A DNA stretch of 64,000 bases from Pholis gunnellus (lineage: Eukaryota; Chordata; Actinopteri; Perciformes; Pholidae), in assembly GCA_910591455.2 (NCBI GenBank), contig OU342816.1, positions 16,663,138 through 16,727,137 on the forward strand, in the 5' to 3' direction. A model generated the notes under the pieces. That model was not told where the DNA came from. It saw only the letters and a program-made list of their open reading frames with translations, and made no database searches. Position numbers and translations under genes: made by a program. Positions 37,906-51,714 of this stretch are shown here, one piece after another; the first letter of the stretch is position 1; each line of letters starts with the position of its first letter.

Positions 37906-38404
37906 GGTATTCAGCCCCTACCCACGACTCCATGGACAGAACAGTGTCATGATGACATCACGGATTCTGCCTTTAATGTTGTCTTTGTGACGTCATTAAG
38001 CCCCTCCCTACTGGTATTCAGCCCCTACCCACGACTCCATGGACAGAACAGTGTCATGATGACATCACGGATTCTCTGCCATTAATGTTGTCTTTGTGAC
38101 GTCATTAAGCCCCTCCCTACTGGATGACATCACGGATTCTCTGCCTTTAATGTTGTCTTTGTGACGTCATTAAGCCCCTCCCTACTGGTATTCAGCCCCT
38201 ACCCACGACTCCATGGACAGAACAGTGTCATGATGACATCACGGATTCTCTGCCTTTAATGTTGTCTTTGTGACGTCATTAAGCCCCTCCCTACTGGTAT
38301 TCAGCCACTACCCACGACTCCATGGACAGAACAGTGTCATGATGACATCACGGATTCTCTGCCTTTAATGTTGTCTTTGTGACGTCATTAAGCCCCTCCC
38401 TACT
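37906..38404. repeat. Higher-order-repeat signature 107-109-65-109-CCACT
   Basis: Third consecutive copy; the 65-mer is at 38122 and the CCACT monomer at 38296. No further copy follows before block 6. Confidence 0.9.
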
Positions 38405-41400
38405 GGTATTCAGCCCCTACCCACGACTCCATGGACAGAACAGTGTCATGATGACATCACGGATTCTCTGCCTTTAATGTTGTCTTTGTGACGTCATTAA
38501 GCCCCTCCCTACTGGTATTCAGCCCCTACCCACGACTCCATGGACAGAACAGTGTCATGATGACATCACGGATTCTCTGCCTTTAATGTTGTCTTTGTGA
38601 CGTCATTAAGCCCCTCCCTACTGGTATTCAGCCCCTACCCACGACTCCATGGACAGAACAGTGTCATGATGACATCACGGATTCTCTGCCTTTAATGTTG
38701 TCTTTGTGACGTCATTAAGCCCCTCCCTACTGGTATTCAGCCCCTACCCACGACTCCATGGACAGAACAGTGTCATGATGACATCACGGATTCTCTGCCT
38801 TTAATGTTGTCTTTGTGACGTCATTAAGCCCCTCCCTACTGGTATTCAGCCCCTACCCACGACTCCATGGACAGAACAGTGTCATGATGACATCACGGAT
38901 TCTCTGCCTTTAATGTTGTCTTTGTGACGTCATTAAGCCCCTCCCTACTGGTATTCAGCCCCTACCCACGACTCCATGGACAGAACAGTGTCATGATGAC
39001 ATCACGGATTCTCTGCCTTTAATGTGGTCTTTGTGACGTCATTAAGCCCCTCCCTACTGGTATTCAGCCCCTACCCACGACTCCATGGACAGAACAGTGT
39101 CATGATGACATCACGGATTCTCTGCCTTTAATGTTGTCTTTGTGACGTCATTAAGCCCCTCCCTACTGGTATTCAGCCCCTACCCACGACTCCATGGACA
39201 GAACAGTGTCATGATGACATCACGGATTCTCTGCCTTTAATGTTGTCTTTGTGACGTCATTAAGCCCCTCCCTACTGGTATTCAGCCCCTACCCACGACT
39301 CCATGGACAGAACAGTGTCATGATGACATCACGGATTCTCTGCCTTTAATGTTGTCTTTGTGACGTCATTAAGCCCCTCCCTACTGGTATTCAGCCCCTA
39401 CCCACGACTCCATGGACAGAACAGTGTCATGATGACATCACGGATTCTCTGCCTTTAATGTTGTCTTTGTGACGTCATTAAGCCCCTCCCTACTGGTATT
39501 CAGCCCCTACCCACGACTCCATGGACAGAACAGTGTCATGATGACATCACGGATTCTCTGCCTTTAATGTTGTCTTTGTGACGTCATTAAGCCCCTCCCT
39601 ACTGGTATTCAGCCCCTACCCACGACTCCATGGACAGAACAGTGTCATGATGACATCACGGATTCTCTGCCTTTAATGTTGTCTTTGTGACGTCATTAAG
39701 CCCCTCCCTACTGGTATTCAGCCCCTACCCACGACTCCATGGACAGAACAGTGTCATGATGACATCACGGATTCTCTGCCTTTAATGTTGTCTTTGTGAC
39801 GTCATTAAGCCCCTCCCTACTGGTATTCAGCCCCTACCCACGACTCCATGGACAGAACAGTGTCATGATGACATCACGGATTCTCTGCCTTTAATGTTGT
39901 CTTTGTGACGTCATTAAGCCCCTCCCTACTGGTATTCAGCCCCTACCCACGACTCCATGGACAGAACAGTGTCATGATGACATCACGGATTCTCTGCCTT
40001 TAATGTGGTCTTTGTGACGTCATTAAGCCCCTCCCTACTGGTATTCAGCCCCTACCCACGACTCCATGGACAGAACAGTGTCATGATGACATCACGGATT
40101 CTCTGCCTTTAATGTTGTCTTTGTGACGTCATTAAGCCCCTCCCTACTGGTATTCAGCCCCTACCCACGACTCCATGGACAGAACAGTGTCATGATGACA
40201 TCACGGATTCTCTGCCTTTAATGTTGTCTTTGTGACGTCATTAAGCCCCTCCCTACTGGTATTCAGCCCCTACCCACGACTCCATGGACAGAACAGTGTC
40301 ATGATGACATCACGGATTCTCTGCCTTTAATGTTGTCTTTGTGACGTCATTAAGCCCCTCCCTACTGGTATTCAGCCCCTACCCACGACTCCATGGACAG
40401 AACAGTGTCATGATGACATCACGGATTCTCTGCCTTTAATGTTGTCTTTGTGACGTCATTAAGCCCCTCCCTACTGGTATTCAGCCCCTACCCACGACTC
40501 CATGGACAGAACAGTGTCATGATGACATCACGGATTCTCTGCCTTTAATGTTGTCTTTGTGACGTCATTAAGCCCCTCCCTACTGGTATTCAGCCCCTAC
40601 CCACGACTCCATGGACAGAACAGTGTCATGATGACATCACGGATTCTCTGCCTTTAATGTTGTCTTTGTGACGTCATTAAGCCCCTCCCTACTGGTATTC
40701 AGCCCCTACCCACGACTCCATGGACAGAACAGTGTCATGATGACATCACGGATTCTCTGCCTTTAATGTTGTCTTTGTGACGTCATTAAGCCCCTCCCTA
40801 CTGGTATTCAGCCCCTACCCACGACTCCATGGACAGAACAGTGTCATGATGACATCACGGATTCTCTGCCTTTAATGTTGTCTTTGTGACGTCATTAAGC
40901 CCCTCCCTACTGGTATTCAGCCCCTACCCACGACTCCATGGACAGAACAGTGTCATGATGACATCACGGATTCTCTGCCTTTAATGTTGTCTTTGTGACG
41001 TCATTAAGCCCCTCCCTACTGGTATTCAGCCCCTACCCACGACTCCATGGACAGAACAGTGTCATGATGACATCACGGATTCTCTGCCTTTAATGTGGTC
41101 TTTGTGACGTCATTAAGCCCCTCCCTACTGGTATTCAGCCCCTACCCACGACTCCATGGACAGAACAGTGTCATGATGACATCACGGATTCTCTGCCTTT
41201 AATGTTGTCTTTGTGACGTCATTAAGCCCCTCCCTACTGGTATTCAGCCCCTACCCACGACTCCATGGACAGAACAGTGTCATGATGACATCACGGATTC
41301 TCTGCCTTTAATGTTGTCTTTGTGACGTCATTAAGCCCCTCCCTACTGGTATTCAGCCCCTACCCACGACTCCATGGACAGAACAGTGTCATGATGACAT

Positions 41401-43591
41401 CACGGATTCTCTGCCTTTAATGTTGTCTTTGTGACGTCATTAAGCCCCTCCCTACTGGTATTCAGCCCCTACCCACGACTCCATGGACAGAACAGTGTCA
41501 TGATGACATCACGGATTCTCTGCCTTTAATGTTGTCTTTGTGACGTCATTAAGCCCCTCCCTACTGGTATTCAGCCCCTACCCACGACTCCATGGACAGA
41601 ACAGTGTCATGATGACATCACGGATTCTCTGCCTTTAATGTTGTCTTTGTGACGTCATTAAGCCCCTCCCTACTGGTATTCAGCCCCTACCCACGACTCC
41701 ATGGACAGAACAGTGTCATGATGACATCACGGATTCTCTGCCTTTAATGTTGTCTTTGTGACGTCATTAAGCCCCTCCCTACTGGTATTCAGCCCCTACC
41801 CACGACTCCATGGACAGAACAGTGTCATGATGACATCACGGATTCTCTGCCTTTAATGTTGTCTTTGTGACGTCATTAAGCCCCTCCCTACTGGTATTCA
41901 GCCCCTACCCACGACTCCATGGACAGAACAGTGTCATGATGACATCACGGATTCTCTGCCTTTAATGTGGTCTTTGTGACGTCATTAAGCCCCTCCCTAC
42001 TGGTATTCAGCCCCTACCCACGACTCCATGGACAGAACAGTGTCATGATGACATCACGGATTCTCTGCCTTTAATGTTGTCTTTGTGACGTCATTAAGCC
42101 CCTCCCTACTGGTATTCAGCCCCTACCCACGACTCCATGGACAGAACAGTGTCATGATGACATCACGGATTCTCTGCCTTTAATGTTGTCTTTGTGACGT
42201 CATTAAGCCCCTCCCTACTGGTATTCAGCCCCTACCCACGACTCCATGGACAGAACAGTGTCATGATGACATCACGGATTCTCTGCCTTTAATGTTGTCT
42301 TTGTGACGTCATTAAGCCCCTCCCTACTGGTATTCAGCCCCTACCCACGACTCCATGGACAGAACAGTGTCATGATGACATCACGGATTCTCTGCCTTTA
42401 ATGTTGTCTTTGTGACGTCATTAAGCCCCTCCCTACTGGTATTCAGCCCCTACCCACGACTCCATGGACAGAACAGTGTCATGATGACATCACGGATTCT
42501 CTGCCTTTAATGTTGTCTTTGTGACGTCATTAAGCCCCTCCCTACTGGTATTCAGCCCCTACCCACGACTCCATGGACAGAACAGTGTCATGATGACATC
42601 ACGGATTCTCTGCCTTTAATGTTGTCTTTGTGACGTCATTAAGCCCCTCCCTACTGGTATTCAGCCCCTACCCACGACTCCATGGACAGAACAGTGTCAT
42701 GATGACATCACGGATTCTCTGCCTTTAATGTTGTCTTTGTGACGTCATTAAGCCCCTCCCTACTGGTATTCAGCCCCTACCCACGACTCCATGGACAGAA
42801 CAGTGTCATGATGACATAACGGATTCTCTGCCTTTAATGTTGTCATTGTGACGTCATTAAGCCCCTCCCTACTGGTATTCAGCCCCTACCCACGACTCCA
42901 TGGACAGAACAGTGTCATGATGACATCACGGATTCTCTGCCTTTAATGTTGTCTTTGTGACGTCATTAAGCCCCTCCCTACTGGTATTCAGCCCCTACCC
43001 ACGACTCCATGGACAGAACAGTGTCATGATGACATCACGGATTCTCTGCCTTTAATGTTGTCTTTGTGACGTCATTAAGCCCCTCCCTACTGGTATTCAG
43101 CCCCTACCCACGACTCCATGGACAGAACAGTGTCATGATGACATCACGGATTCTCTGCCTTTAATGTTGTCTTTGTGACGTCATTAAGCCCCTCGCTACT
43201 GGTATTCAGCCCCTACCCACGACTCCATGGACAGAACAGTGTCATGATGACATCACGGATTCTCTGCCTTTAATGTTGTCTTTGTGACGTCATTAAGCCC
43301 CTCCCTACTGGTATTCAGCCCCTACCCACGACTCCATGGACAGAACAGTGTCATGATGACATCACGGATTCTCTGCCTTTAATGTTGTCTTTGTGACGTC
43401 ATTAAGCCCCTCCCTACTGGTATTCAGCCCCTACCCACGACTCCATGGACAGAACAGTGTCATGATGACATCATGGATTCTCTGCCTTTAATGTTGTCTT
43501 TGTGACGTCATTAAGCCCCTCCCTACTGGTATTCAGCCCCTACCCACGACTCCATGGACAGAACAGTGTCATGATGACATCACGGATTCTC

Positions 43592-44887
43592 AGAAGCGTT
43601 TAAAAAAAAGGGCGTTTAAAAAAAAGGGGGACGGAAGAAATAGTGGAACTAGAAAATGCATTTCCTGCTGAAAATGTGTTGGAATGCTAAAAGCTGAAAT
43701 TAATTGCAAAAACATTGCTGAAAATAGATATCCAATTAAAAAAAAATTGCAAAAAGCTTAATAATTCAAAAAGTTTAAAGATTACAAATGGCTGAAAATA
43801 CAGAAATGGGAGACTACCTGTCTGAAAAATGTTGTAGCCTGAAAGCATTTAAACTGCACTGCTGAAAACCCTTCTAGTTGAAATGTTTAACTATGGTGTC
43901 TGTAGCTGAAAGTATGAGAAAGAAGAAGGCTTTGAAAGTTGAAGAAGTTTAAGAGGATTTGAAGATTTTCTCCAGATATCCAATTAAAAAAAGATTGCAA
44001 AAAGCTGAATAATTCAAAGTTTAAAGCTTACAAATATGAAAAGTCATATCACTCCTCTCCTGAAAGAGCTGAACATTTTAATATTTGAATGGTTTCTGTG
44101 GCTTAAAAAATGTCAGCAGTAGCGATATTTGTTTTAGTAGTAGTAGAAGTTGTAGTTCTAGTAGAAGTATTATAAGTAGTAGAAGTATTAGTAGCATTAG
44201 AATAAGTGTGTGTGTGGGGGGTCCTCTAAAAGTATCCAAGACCTGAATGACTGAATGAGAGACACAGAGAGAGAGAGAGAGAGAGAGAGAAGTGTATGTG
44301 TGCGTGTGTCTGTGAGTCTGTGTGTTTATCAACATTGCTGATTACCTTAATCACGAACACCTGTGTGCCAGCACCCTGTTCATGGAGAACAGACAGGCAG
44401 ACAGACAGTTACATGGACTGAGTGAGTGTGAGAGAGAGACAGACAGCCAGAGAGACAGTTAGATGACTGAGTGAGTGTGAGAGAGAGACAGACAGGCAGA
44501 CAGACAGTTAGATGACTGAGTGAGTGTGAGAGAGAGACAGGCAGGCAGACAGACAGTTATATGTACTGAGTGAGTGAGTGAGACAGGCAGACAGACAGTT
44601 ATATGTACTGAGTGAGTGAGTGAGACAGACAGCCAGACAGACAGTTAGATGACTGAGTGAGTGTGAGAGAGAGACAGACAGGCAGACAGACAGTTAGATG
44701 ACTGAGTGAGTGTAAGAGAGAGACAGGCAGGCAGACAGACAGTTATATGTACTGAGTGAGTGAGTGAGACAGGCAGACAGACAGTAATATGTACTGACTG
44801 AGTGAGTGAGACAGGCAGACAGACAGATATATGTACTGACTGAGTAAGTGAGACAGGCAGACGGAGTTATATGTACTGAGTGAGTGA
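43592..44887. repeat. Composite block 6, apparent subfamily II/I recombinant (1296 bp)
   Basis: The left and middle parts carry subfamily II markers (GTGCGTG, CAGCACCCTG, GCCAGAGAGACAG, AGTAATATG). The right end has GGCAGACAGACAGATATATG as in blocks 1 and 2 rather than GGCAAACAGACAG, and the following monomer is canonical as after blocks 1 and 2. It has the long (GA)n seen in block 4, and GAAAATGTGTTGG for GAAAATGCGTTGG (a CpG transition near 43676). Confidence 0.9.
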
Positions 44888-47847
44888 GCCTTTAATGTTG
44901 TCTTTGTGACGTCATTAAGCCCCTCCCTACTGGTATTCAGCCCCTACCCACGACTCCATGGACAGAACAGTGTCATGATGACATCACGGATTCTCTGCCT
45001 TTAACGTTGTCTTTGTGACGTCATTAAGCCCCTCCCTACTGGTATTCAGCCCCTACCCACGACTCCATGGACAGAACAGTGTCATGATGACATCACGGAT
45101 TCTCTGCCTTTAATGTTGTCTTTGTGACGTCATTAAGCCCCTCCCTACTGGTATTCAGCCCTTACCCACGACTCCATGGACAGAAGTGTCATGATGACAT
45201 CACGGATTCTCTGCCTTTAATGTAGTCTTTGTGACGTCATTAAGCCCCTCCCTACTGGTATTCAGCCCCTACCCACGACTCCATGGACAGAACAGTGTCA
45301 TGATGACATCACGGATTCTCTGCCTTTAATGTTGTCATTGTGACGTCATTAAGCCCCTCCCTACTGGTATTCAGCCCCTACCCACGACTCCATGGACAGA
45401 ACAGTGTCATGATGACATCACGGATTCTCTGCCTTTAATGTTGTCTTTGTGACGTCATTAAGCCCCTCCCTACTGGTATTCAGCCCTTACCCACGACTCC
45501 ATGGACAGAACAGTGTCATGATGACATCACGGATTCTCTGCCTTTAATGTTGTCTTTGTGACGTCATTAAGCCCCTCCCTACTGGTATTCAGCCCCTACC
45601 CACGACTCCATGGACAGAACAGTGTCATGATGACATCACGGATTCTCTGCCTTTAATGTTGTCTTTGTGACGTCATTAAGCCCCTCCCTACTGGTATTCA
45701 GCCCCTACCCACGACTCCATGGACAGAACAGTGTCATGATGACATCACGGATTCTCTGCCTTTAATGTTGTCTTTGTTACGTCATTAAGCCCCTCCCTAC
45801 TGGTATTCAGCCCCTACCCACGACTCCATGGACAGAACAGTGTCATGATGACATCACGGATTCTCTGCCTTTAATGTTGTCTTTGTGACGTCATTAAGCC
45901 CCTCCCTACTGGTATTCAGCCCCTACCCACGACTCCATGGACAGAACAGTATCATGATGACATCACGGATTCTCTGCCTTTAATGTGGTCTTTGTGACGT
46001 CATTAAGCCCCTCCCTACTGGTATTCAGCCCCTACCCACGACTCCATGGACAGAACAGTGTCATGATGACATCACGGATTCTCTGCCTTTAATGTTGTCT
46101 TTGTGACGTCATTAAGCCCCTCCCTACTGGTATTCAGCCCCTACCCACGACTCCATGGACAGAACAGTGTCATGATGACATCACGGATTCTCTGCCTTTA
46201 ATGTTGTCTTTGTGACGTCATTAAGCCCCTCCCTACTGGTATTCAGCCCCTACCCACGACTCCATGGACAGAACAGTGTCATGATGACATCACGGATTCT
46301 CTGCCTTTAATGTTGTCTTTGTGACGTCATTAAGCCCCTCCCTACTGGTATTCAGCCCCTACCCACGACTCCATGGACAGAACAGTGTCATGATGACATC
46401 ACGGATTCTCTGCCTTTAATGTTGTCTTTGTGACGTCATTAAGCCCCTCCCTACTGGTATTCAGCCCCTACCCACGACTCCATGGACAGAACAGTGTCAT
46501 AATGACATCACGGATTCTCTGCCTTTAATGTTGTCTTTGTGACGTCATTAAGCCCCTCCCTACTGGTATTCAGCCCCTACCCACGACTCCATGGACAGAA
46601 CAGTGTCATGATGACATCACGGATTCTCTGCCTTTAATGTTGTCTTTGTGACGTCATTAAGCCCCTCCCTACTGGTATTCAGCCCCTACCCACGACTCCA
46701 TGGACAGAACAGTGTCATGATGACATCACGGATTCTCTGCCTTTAATGTTGTCTTTGTGACGTCATTAAGCCCCTCCCTACTGGTATTCAGCCCCTACCC
46801 ACGACTCCATGGACAGAACAGTGTCATGATGACATCACGGATTCTCTGCCTTTAATGTTGTCTTTGTGACGTCATTAAGCCCCTCCCTACTGGTATTCAG
46901 CCCCTACCCACGACTCCATGGACAGAACAGTGTCATGATGACATCACGGATTCTCTGCCTTTAATGTTGTCTTTGTGACGTCATTAAGCCCCTCCCTACT
47001 GGTATTCAGCCCCTACCCACGACTCCATGGACAGAACAGTGTCATGATGACATCACGGATTCTCTGCCTTTAATGTTGTCTTTGTGACGTCATTAAGCCC
47101 CTCCCTACTGGTATTCAGCCCCTACCCACGACTCCATGGACAGAACAGTGTCATGATGACATCACGGATTCTCTGCCTTTAATGTTGTCTTTGTGACGTC
47201 ATTAAGCCCCTCCCTACTGGTATTCAGCCCCTACCCACGACTCCATGGACAGAACAGTGTCATGATGACATCACGGATTCTCTGCCTTTAATGTTGTCTT
47301 TGTGACGTCATTAAGCCCCTCCCTACTGGTATTCAGCCCCTACCCACGACTCCATGGACAGAACAGTGTCATGATGACATCACGGATTCTCTGCCTTTAA
47401 TGTGGTCTTTGTGACGTCATTAAGCCCCTCCCTACTGGTATTCAGCCCCTACCCACGACTCCATGGACAGAACAGTGTCATGATGACATCACGGATTCTC
47501 TGCCTTTAATGTTGTTTTTGTGACGTCATTAAGCCCCTCCCTACTGGTATTCAGCCCCTACCCACGACTCCATGGACAGAACAGTGTCATGATGACATCA
47601 CGGATTCTCTGCCTTTAATGTTGTCTTTGTGACGTCATTAAGCCCCTCCCTACTGGTATTCAGCCCCTACCCACGACTCCATGGACAGAACAGTGTCATG
47701 ATGACATCACGGATTCTCTGCCTTTAATGTTGTCTTTGTGACGTCATTAAGCCCCTCCCTACTGGTATTCAGCCCCTACCCACGACTCCATGGACAGAAC
47801 AGTGTCATGATGACATCACGGATTCTCTGCCTTTAATGTTGTCTTTG

Positions 47848-49540
47848 TGATGTCATTAAGCCCCTCCCTACTGGTATTCAGCCCCTACCCACGACTCCAT
47901 GGACAGAACAGTGTCATGATGACATCACGGATTCTCTGCCTTTAATGTTGTCTTTGTGACGTCATTAAGCCCCTCCCTACTGGTATTCAGCCCCTACCCA
48001 CGACTCCATGGACAGAACAGTGTCATGATGACATCACGGATTCTCTGCCTTTAATGTTGTCTTTGTGACGTCATTAAGACCCTCCCTACTGGTATTCAGC
48101 CCCTACCCACGACTCCATGGACAGAACAGTGTCATGATGACATCACGGATTCTCTGCCTTTAATGTGGTCTTTGTGACGTCATTAAGCCCCTCCCTACTG
48201 GTATTCAGCCCCTACCCACGACTCCATGGACAGAACAGTGTCATGATGACATCACGGATTCTCTGCCTTTAATGTGGTCTTTGTGACGTCATTAAGCCCC
48301 TCCCTACTGGTATTCAGCCCCTACCCACGACTCCATGGACAGAACAGTGTCATGATGACATCACGGATTCTCTGCCTTTAATGTTGTCTTTGTGACGTCA
48401 TTAAGCCCCTCCCTACTGGTATTCAGCCCCTACCCACGACTCCATGGACAGAACAGTGTCATGATGACATCACGGATTCTCTGCCTTTAATGTTGTCTTT
48501 GTGACGTCATTAAGCCCCTCCCTACTGGTATTCAGCCCCTACCCACGACTCCATGGACAGAACAGTGTCATGATGACATCACGGATTCTCTGCCTTTAAT
48601 GTTGTCTTTGTGATGTCATTAAGCCCCTCCCTACTGGTATTCAGCCCCTACCCACGACTCCATGGACAGAACAGTGTCATGATGACATCACGGATTCTCT
48701 GCCTTTAATGTTGTCTTTGTGACGTCATTAAGCCCCTCCCTACTGGTATTCAGCCCCTACCCACGACTCCATGGACAGAACAGTGTCATGATGACATCAC
48801 GGATTCTCTGCCTTTAATGTTGTCTTTGTGACGTCATTAAGACCCTCCCTACTGGTATTCAGCCCCTACCCACGACTCCATGGACAGAACAGTGTCATGA
48901 TGACATCACGGATTCTCTGCCTTTAATGTGGTCTTTGTGACGTCATTAAGCCCCTCCCTACTGGTATTCAGCCCCTACCCACGACTCCATGGACAGAACA
49001 GTGTCATGATGACATCACGGATTCTCTGCCTTTAATGTTGTCTTTGTGACGTCATTAAGCCCCTCCCTACTGGTATTCAGCCCCTACCCACGACTCCATG
49101 GACAGAACAGTGTCATGATGACATCACGGATTATCTGCCTTTAATGTTGTCTTTGTGACGTCATTAAGCCCCTCCCTACTGGTATTCAGCCCCTACCCAC
49201 GACTCCATGGACAGAACAGTGTCATGATGACATCACGGATTCTCTGACTTTAATGTTGTCTTTGTGACGTCATTAAGCCCCTCCCTACTGGTATTCAGCC
49301 CCTACCCACGACTCCATGGACAGAACAGTGTCATGATGACATCACAGATTCTCTGCCTTTAATGTTGTCTTTGTGACGTCATTAAGCCCCTCCCTACTGG
49401 TATTCAGCCCCTACCCACGACTCCATGGACAGAACAGTGTCATGATGACATCACGGATTCTCTGCCTTTAATGTTGTCTTTGTGACGTCATTAAGCCCCT
49501 CCCTACTGGTATTCAGCCCTTACCCACGACTCCATGGACA
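47848..49540. repeat. Segment with 7-mer (763-bp) higher-order repeat, copy 1 of a 4.6-kb duplication
   Basis: GTGATGTCATT occurs at about 47848 and 48611 and AAGACCCTCC at 48076 and 48839; both pairs are exactly 763 bp (7 x 109) apart. Downstream the series ATTATCTG (49133), CTGACTTT (about 49246), CACAGATT (about 49345) and CCCTTACCC (about 49518) recurs in the same order about 4580 bp later. Confidence 0.85.
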
Positions 49541-50461
49541 GAAGTGTCATGATGACATCACGGATTCTCTGCCTTTAATGTTGTCTTTGTGACGTCATTA
49601 AGCCCCTCCCTACTGGTATTCAGCCCCTACCCACGACTCCATGGACAGAACAGTGTCATGATGACATCACGGATTCTCTGCCTTTAATGTTGTCTTTGTG
49701 ACGTCATTAAGCCCCTCCCTACTGGTATTCAGCCCCTACCCACGACTCCATGGACAGAACAGTGTCATGATGACATCACGGATTCTCTGCCTTTAATGTT
49801 GTTTTTGTGACGTCATTAAGCCCCTCCCTACTGGTATTCAGCCCCTACCCACGACTCCATGGACAGAACAGTGTCATGATGACATCACGGATTCTCTGCC
49901 TTTAATGTTGTCTTTGTGACGTCATTAAGCCCCTCCCTACTGGTATTCAGCCCCTACCCACGACTCCATGGACAGAACAGTGTCATGATGACATCACGGA
50001 TTCTCTGCCTTTAATGTGGTCTTTGTGACGTCATTAAGCCCCTCCCTACTGGTATTCAGCCCCTACCCACGACTCCATGGACAGAACAGTGTCATGATGA
50101 CATCACGGATTCTCTGCCTTTAATGTTGTTTTTGTGACGTCATTAAGCCCCTCCCTACTGGTATTCAGCCCCTACCCACGACTCCATGGACAGAACAGTG
50201 TCATGATGACATCACGGATTCTCTGCCTTTAATGTTGTCTTTGTGACGTCATTAAGCCCCTCCCTACTGGTATTCAGCCCCTACCCACGACTCCATGGAC
50301 AGAACAGTGTCATGATGACATCACGGATTCTCTGCCTTTAATGTTGTCTTTGTGACGTCATTAAGCCCCTCCCTACTGGTATTCAGCCCCTACCCACGAC
50401 TCCATGGACAGAACAGTGTCATGATGACATCACGGATTCTCTGCCTTTAATGTTGTCTTTG

Positions 50462-51460
50462 TGATGTCATTAAGCCCCTCCCTACTGGTATTCAGCCCCT
50501 ACCCACGACTCCATGGACAGAACAGTGTCATGATGACATCACGGATTCTCTGCCTTTAATGTTGTCTTTGTGACGTCATTAAGCCCCTCCCTACTGGTAT
50601 TCAGCCCCTACCCACGACTCCATGGACAGAACAGTGTCATGATGACATCACGGATTCTCTGCCTTTAATGTTGTCTTTGTGACGTCATTAAGACCCTCCC
50701 TACTGGTATTCAGCCCCTACCCACGACTCCATGGACAGAACAGTGTCATGATGACATCACGGATTCTCTGCCTTTAATGTGGTCTTTGTGACGTCATTAA
50801 GCCCCTCCCTACTGGTATTCAGCCCCTACCCACGACTCCATGGACAGAACAGTGTCATGATGACATCACGGATTCTCTGCCTTTAATGTGGTCTTTGTGA
50901 CGTCATTAAGCCCCTCCCTACTGGTATTCAGCCCCTACCCACGACTCCATGGACAGAACAGTGTCATGATGACATCACGGATTCTCTGCCTTTAATGTTG
51001 TCTTTGTGACGTCATTAAGCCCCTCCCTACTGGTATTCAGCCCCTACCCACGACTCCATGGACAGAACAGTGTCATGATGACATCACGGATTCTCTGCCT
51101 TTAATGTTGTCTTTGTGACGTCATTAAGCCCCTCCCTACTGGTATTCAGCCCCTACCCACGACTCCATGGACAGAACAGTGTCATGATGACATCACGGAT
51201 TCTCTGCCTTTAATGTTGTCTTTGTGATGTCATTAAGCCCCTCCCTACTGGTATTCAGCCCCTACCCACGACTCCATGGACAGAACAGTGTCATGATGAC
51301 ATCACGGATTCTCTGCCTTTAATGTTGTCTTTGTGACGTCATTAAGCCCCTCCCTACTGGTATTCAGCCCCTACCCACGACTCCATGGACAGAACAGTGT
51401 CATGATGACATCACGGATTCTCTGCCTTTAATGTTGTCTTTGTGACGTCACAAAGACCCT
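50462..51460. repeat. 763-bp higher-order repeat, further pair
   Basis: GTGATGTCATT at 50462 and 51225, and AAGACCC at 50690 and 51453, again 763 bp apart. The second AAGACCC monomer has CACAAAGACC instead of CATTAAGACC, creating a 22-bp palindrome (51436-51457). Confidence 0.85.
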
Positions 51461-51714
51461 CCCTACTGGTATTCAGCCCCTACCCACGACTCCATGGACA
51501 GAACAGTGTCATGATGACATCACGGATTCTCTGCCTTTAATGTGGTCTTTGTGACGTCATTAAGCCCCTCCCTACTGGTATTCAGCCCCTACCCACGACT
51601 CCATGGACAGAACAGTGTCATGATGACATCACGGATTCTCTGCCTTTAATGTTGTCTTTGTGACGTCATTAAGCCCCTCCCTACTGGTATTCAGCCCCTA
51701 CCCACGACTCCATG

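Larger units (their letters stand above)
30980..43591. repeat. 109-bp satellite array, segment 5 (113 full and 3 short monomers)
   Basis: Length fits exactly 113 full monomers (including three ATTCTGCC 107-mers and one CAGAAGTG 107-mer) plus three 65-mers and the end halves. It contains the cleanest higher-order repeats, at 34074, 35881 and 37906, spaced 1807 and 2025 bp. From about 38.4 to 43.1 kb monomers are nearly uniform, with occasional GTGGTC variants. CTCGCTACT near 43195 and CATGGAT near 43473 precede block 6 at the same offsets as before block 7. Confidence 0.97.
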
